Origin: CAJQQY01 sp045104975
Lineage (GTDB): Bacteria > Bacteroidota > Bacteroidia > Chitinophagales > Saprospiraceae
DNA: 64,000 nt
NCBI GenBank assembly: GCA_045104975.1
Contig: JBGCCY010000033.1
Location: 62,001 to 126,000 of the forward strand
Direction of reading: 5' to 3'
Shown: positions 60,637 to 64,000 of the stretch, one piece after another
Position numbering within the stretch: position 1 is the stretch's first letter
Layout of the letters: each line of letters begins with the position of its first letter
Position numbers and translations under genes: made by a program
Notes under the pieces: generated by a model
Seen by the model: the letters and a program-made list of their open reading frames with translations, nothing else
The model's database searches: none
What the model was told of the DNA's origin: nothing

Positions 60637-61323
60637 TTGGAAAATTTACGTTTAGAAATAATTTATCAAGATGAACATCTTGTCGCAATCAATAAGCCGA
60701 ACGGATTACTTGTACATCGAAGCCCGATTGCTGCAGATGCAAGTGAGTTTGCCTTACAAATGTTGCGGGATCAAATAGAGCAACATGTTTTTCCCGTTCA
60801 TCGATTGGATCGAAAAACTTCTGGTGTTTTACTTTTTTCATTAGATAAAAAAACAACAAAATTAGTACAAGATGAATTTGTTGAAAATCGAGTTTCTAAA
60901 AGATACCTTGCGATTGTTCGTGGTTTTTTTCCAGAAAAAATAGAAGTAGATTATGCTTTAACTAATGATCGAAATAAAAAACAAGAAGCAGTTACTAATT
61001 TTAATAACATTAAACACACGGAAGTAAATATTCCTTTTGGAAAATACCTCACTTCAAGATATTCACTCATTGAAGCTTTTCCCAAAACGGGAAGACAACA
61101 TCAAATAAGAAAACATCTTAATCATCTCCGACATCCAATCATCGGTGACCGACCTCATGGTTGCAATAAGCAAAACAAGTTTTTTAAAGAAAGATGGAAT
61201 ATGATGACGATGCTCTTGCATGCCCAGGAGTTGAAATTTAAACACCCTTATGAAGAAAAAGAGATCGTTCTGCAAGCGTCGCTAAATGATGAGTTCTTGC
61301 GAATGCAGGAGGAGTTGTTTTGA
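60637..61323 (+). CDS. truC: RluA-family pseudouridine synthase (TruC type)
   Basis: A 228-residue enzyme from a TTG start, which puts the family-typical EIIYQDEHLVAINKPNGLLV right after. The catalytic Asp lies in HRLDRKTSGVLLFS, and the C-terminal KTGRQHQIRKHLNHLRHPII and GDRPHG motifs are intact. The short length and the HRLDRKTSG variant suit TruC, which modifies U65 in tRNA in E. coli; RluA-type specificity cannot be excluded. It follows the Lrp gene by 24 bases. Confidence 0.9.
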   Translation: MENLRLEIIYQDEHLVAINKPNGLLVHRSPIAADASEFALQMLRDQIEQHVFPVHRLDRKTSGVLLFSLDKKTTKLVQDEFVENRVSKRYLAIVRGFFPEKIEVDYALTNDRNKKQEAVTNFNNIKHTEVNIPFGKYLTSRYSLIEAFPKTGRQHQIRKHLNHLRHPIIGDRPHGCNKQNKFFKERWNMMTMLLHAQELKFKHPYEEKEIVLQASLNDEFLRMQEELF

Positions 61324-61407
61324 CTGTTAAATTGTTTTGACTTCGCAACAGTTGAACTGTTTTTATGAAAAAATGAAACAGTCAAAACAGTCAAAAAAAA
61401 ATCCTGA

Positions 61408-61436
61408 ACTTTCGATTTGAAAATTCAGGATTTTTC
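61408..61436. terminator. Bidirectional terminator between truC and the Nudix-like gene
   Basis: AAATCCTGAA pairs with TTCAGGATTT around an AT-rich loop, with A and T runs on either side. The stretch just before (61320-61400) also has GTTTTGACTGTT/AACAGTCAAAAC inverted words. Confidence 0.75.
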
Positions 61437-61451
61437 TTGAGAACTTATAAT

Positions 61452-61874
61452 TTAAATATATTTCGCAGAATTACGATCTATAATAATCTCTTTTAATTCT
61501 TTAAGACAAGCATATTCTTCTGGCATCACTTTCTTCACCGCTTCTTTTACTGCTACAAATGTTCCTTGTTCCAATCCTGGAATTCTTTGCTTCAATTGAT
61601 CTTTTACGATCCTTACATCATCTTTAATAATTCCTCTGATTGATGGAATATCATGCCAGTCACCTTCGACAGCCAATGCTCTTTGCATGTTTCCATTGCT
61701 ATTTTGAGTCGGCTCTAATTCAATTAAATTGTCTTCGGAGAGAATAGAAGTCGGAGACTGTTGGAAACTACCTTTAGGGATCTGCCAGTTATCTTCTTCG
61801 TTAACTAGAAAGATTTCTAAGCCTTTTTTATTTATTCGGTAAACAACTACTCTTACTTGATCTAGAACATTCAT
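61452..61874 (-). CDS. Nudix-like protein with degenerate box
   Basis: A 140-residue cytosolic protein. It begins like a Nudix domain (QVRVVVYRINKKGLEIFLVN, EEDNWQIPKGSF), but the region where the Nudix box would follow is replaced by an insertion (SPTSILSEDNLIELEPTQNS), and the only box-like helix is a late EAVKKVMPEEYACLKELKE. Hydrolase activity is doubtful. A TACTTTTG promoter element lies 81 bases upstream (61955-61962). Confidence 0.65.
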   Translation of the reverse strand: MNVLDQVRVVVYRINKKGLEIFLVNEEDNWQIPKGSFQQSPTSILSEDNLIELEPTQNSNGNMQRALAVEGDWHDIPSIRGIIKDDVRIVKDQLKQRIPGLEQGTFVAVKEAVKKVMPEEYACLKELKEIIIDRNSAKYI

Positions 61875-61954
61875 TTTTCTTTGTTTTTCAATCCAGAATT
61901 AAATTAATAGTTTCTAAACAGAAGAAACCATAATTTGTTTCAATAACTAGTTGT

Positions 61955-61962
61955 CAAAAGTA
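61955..61962 (-). promoter_or_regulatory. -7 element of the Nudix-like gene
   Basis: Leftward TACTTTTG matches TAnnTTTG. No TTG at good spacing. Confidence 0.4.
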
Positions 61963-62058
61963 ACAAGATTGCCGAAAATAAGAGCTTTTATGAGTGTGAA
62001 AATTTATTTATTTACGATGAGCAAAAGCAGCGTTCAGTAGCTAATCAAAGCTTGAGGG

Positions 62059-62739
62059 CTATTTTTTGTCGTTTACTGAATCCTTTATTAGTTCCAACAC
62101 TGCCAATGAAAGAAAAACCGCTTCTTCATTTTTTCCCATTTCTCCTACAAACTGAAAAGCTCTTGGATTGACTGAACCTGATTCAGGTTTCATCAAGGTA
62201 CCTAGTTCTTTGTCACCGATGATGATGGGTAGTTCTAATTCATTTTCACTTTTATTGATCCGCGCCAATAATCGTTTTTTTCGGCCACCATGAAGTAGAC
62301 CTTGGTTATTGATGACTCCTACTTTTTGATTATCAATGAAAAGTTCTGTAGCACCTTTCTTAGTTCGATAAACAAATTCGTGATTGGAAGTTCGTGCATA
62401 GATGACTTCATCTTTCTTGGAAGAAATATATTTTTTGTAAGAATAGGCAATCAACGGTTCATGATAAATAGAATTAAAAACGCCTTCCGCTGTAGTGATA
62501 ATTCCTTTGCTGACTTTTTGCTTGACTTGATTGGAAGAAAGTAATTCCAATTCTTCTTTGTTCCAAGGAATTAATTCTTCGATAAAAGGTGCGATTTCAT
62601 TTTTCATTTTTTTCAAATCAGTTCTGATTTTTCCCTTGCCTGGTTGAAAATGAATCAATGCAAAATAAGCGAAATAAAGAGCTAGAATAGCTAACATTCC
62701 TCCTCCTAATATTGCTAAAAAAAATATGATTGGTGTCAT
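62059..62739 (-). CDS. Single-pass membrane protein, function unknown
   Basis: A 226-residue protein with one N-terminal helix (IIFFLAILGGGMLAILALYF) and a cytosolic part of alternating strands (YARTSNHEFVYRTKKGATEL, FIDNQKVGVINNQGLLHGG, RINKSENELELPIIIGDKEL). No domain is recognised. It lies 91 bases downstream of the SH3 lipoprotein gene on the same strand. Confidence 0.65.
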   Translation of the reverse strand: MTPIIFFLAILGGGMLAILALYFAYFALIHFQPGKGKIRTDLKKMKNEIAPFIEELIPWNKEELELLSSNQVKQKVSKGIITTAEGVFNSIYHEPLIAYSYKKYISSKKDEVIYARTSNHEFVYRTKKGATELFIDNQKVGVINNQGLLHGGRKKRLLARINKSENELELPIIIGDKELGTLMKPESGSVNPRAFQFVGEMGKNEEAVFLSLAVLELIKDSVNDKK

Positions 62740-62830
62740 CTAAAATTATTTTTTTGCTTTACGTTTTACGTTTAGTGCGTGTTATTCTATTTGGTTTGTC
62801 AAACATTATAACGTTCGATGTCAAAGGATT

Positions 62831-63943
62831 TTAAAAAGCTCGATTATTAACTTCTATTTTATTTGCTTTCGGGTTTTTGAATTGTTCGTATCTCGTTTTT
62901 AATAAAATTTTATCTTCGGCAGTTAAAAAAATAAAGTCTGCAGATATAATCTTCTTCATCTCTTCGAGTATCTTACCCTTTGATTCCCAATAAGTTATAT
63001 GTTCTGCAGCAATGTCATTTAGGATTTCAATTTTAGTTTGTAAAATTGGTTTTTCAAATAGTTTACTTTTGGCTAAAAGATCATTTGCCTCGTTGAGCAA
63101 ATCAAAATGTTTCCCCTGTCCAAGCAAACTATGTCCTCCGTAATCCCATGTTTGCATAAACCAAGATTTGTAATAGTATTCCACACTATCCAACTCGTTT
63201 ACATGAAATTGGAAGGTAATAAAATCATCATCTTCCGTTCCTTGTGTTTCTTTGACTTTCGCGTACATGATCCTAAAATCCTTGAAAATATTAAACATGG
63301 TTCCTTCTGCAACCAATGAATTTTGAAAACCTTGGAACGAATTTTCTAACCAAGACATATCAATTAATTTGGAAGGATCATCGATTTCAATATTATCTCC
63401 TAACTTTTCATTGATTTCATTTTGCGTTTTTTCTCCTAATAAATAGGTCTTTGCAAAATCAGTACTTGAGTTAGAAAGTTGCCATTGTTGTTGGTAAGTA
63501 TTGATTCGGTCAATTATTTTTTTATCAAAAAAACTTTGCATTTGAATTTCGTCAATGATTTTTGTTTTATCTCTTTTTTCAGGTGATGCTGATTTTACTC
63601 CTGAAGCATAAATCCAACCTTTTAATCCATCTTCTCTTTTTACTTTGAGCCAAGGTGCATTTAATTTTACGCCACGAAGTTTGATTTCAGTCGAGTGCAT
63701 ACTTTTTTCTCCTTCATAATAAACCCAATCCCCTTTGCCTAGTCTAGCGACTTCTTCATGTTCCACCCCTGGACCGCTTCTCATTTTAAAATCATCAATA
63801 TAAACTTCTAATTCAATAGGTTTAAATTCTTCTGCTGGAATTGATTTAGCAGGTTGAATTTTTGAATTATTTTGATCTGTGCTTTTCTCATTTGAGCAAG
63901 AAAAAAAAATAGATACTAACAGTAAAAAATAAATAGGTTTCAT
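62831..63943 (-). CDS. Lipoprotein with an SH3b-like domain
   Basis: A 370-residue protein with a signal and lipobox-type cysteine (FLLLVSIFFSC, C16). A bacterial SH3 domain spans ~45-120 (YIDDFKMRSGPGVEHEEVAR, LGKGDWVYYEGE, DGLKGWIYASGV). The C-terminal 240 residues are helical and unrecognised (NTYQQQWQLSNSSTDFAKTY, YKSWFMQTWDYGGHSLLGQG). SH3b domains usually bind cell-wall peptides. It likely is anchored in the envelope. Confidence 0.75.
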   Translation of the reverse strand: MKPIYFLLLVSIFFSCSNEKSTDQNNSKIQPAKSIPAEEFKPIELEVYIDDFKMRSGPGVEHEEVARLGKGDWVYYEGEKSMHSTEIKLRGVKLNAPWLKVKREDGLKGWIYASGVKSASPEKRDKTKIIDEIQMQSFFDKKIIDRINTYQQQWQLSNSSTDFAKTYLLGEKTQNEINEKLGDNIEIDDPSKLIDMSWLENSFQGFQNSLVAEGTMFNIFKDFRIMYAKVKETQGTEDDDFITFQFHVNELDSVEYYYKSWFMQTWDYGGHSLLGQGKHFDLLNEANDLLAKSKLFEKPILQTKIEILNDIAAEHITYWESKGKILEEMKKIISADFIFLTAEDKILLKTRYEQFKNPKANKIEVNNRAF

Positions 63944-64000
63944 AAATTAAATTTAAGATTATGGAATTTACGATTGGGATAATCTTGAATCCATAATCCT

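Overview
The window looks like a piece of chromosome from an AT-rich, aerobic, gliding-type member of the Bacteroidota, most likely near the Saprospiraceae/Lewinella group (the family-level placement is inference). The reasons are: at least six secreted proteins ending in a type IX secretion (T9SS) C-terminal sorting domain with the FPNPT-type motif; many starts preceded by the Bacteroidota promoter element TAnnTTTG rather than a Shine-Dalgarno site; hairpin terminators in the gene gaps; and families typical of this phylum, such as WG-repeat proteins, TPR proteins with a LuxR-like end, CotH/lamin-tail proteins and DUF4272. I saw no rRNA, tRNA, CRISPR array, prophage, transposase or plasmid function.

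Layout. 0.2-6 kb: LysM/RlpA-like protein, KdsB (CMP-Kdo synthesis), a GT39-like membrane glycosyltransferase, a NUDIX-type regulator, threonine aldolase and a CYTH-domain protein. 6-12 kb: a 977-residue T9SS beta-propeller protein, a TPR/HTH regulator broken by an in-frame TAA, a small PAS-like protein and a lipoprotein. 12-16 kb: bifunctional nuclease (DUF151+UVR), EtfB-EtfA, a small TPR protein and DapF. 16-24 kb: a large uncharacterised helical protein, a TIGR01777 epimerase, and two T9SS proteins (one CotH/lamin-tail). 23.5-28 kb: sensor histidine kinase, Gfo/Idh/MocA oxidoreductase, and a MORN-type and a small membrane protein. 28-38 kb: DUF998 membrane protein and two secreted metalloproteases with T9SS tails (M1 aminopeptidase; 1516-residue reprolysin-type protease). 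38-45 kb: LepA, a lipoprotein, a CrtO-like acyltransferase overlapping a DEAD-box helicase, and a DUF1826-like protein. 45-50 kb: WG-repeat protein, lipoprotein, DUF4272 protein. 50-55 kb: a two-subunit molybdenum hydroxylase (2Fe-2S subunit plus Tat-exported large subunit), group III truncated haemoglobin, TPR protein. 55-64 kb: DCC-type membrane protein, EamA exporter, beta-barrel protein, T9SS peptidoglycan amidase, MarC, Lrp regulator, TruC-type pseudouridine synthase, Nudix-like protein, and an SH3 lipoprotein.

Most genes are housekeeping or envelope genes in short units of one to three; no multi-gene defence, secretion or biosynthetic island is evident. The least explained signal is between the genes. 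Many spacers hold large, sometimes nearly perfect inverted repeats that are not simple terminators. The clearest is a 179-bp palindromic element present twice, about 51.5 kb apart and in opposite orientation, with matching changes at its two tips. Others are a 100-bp inverted repeat after kdsB, a 184-bp multi-hairpin element at 28.06-28.24 kb, and a family of short perfect palindromes (40.2, 57.7 and 59.2 kb). Together they suggest one or more non-autonomous MITE/REP-like palindrome families, which is the best candidate here for something undescribed.
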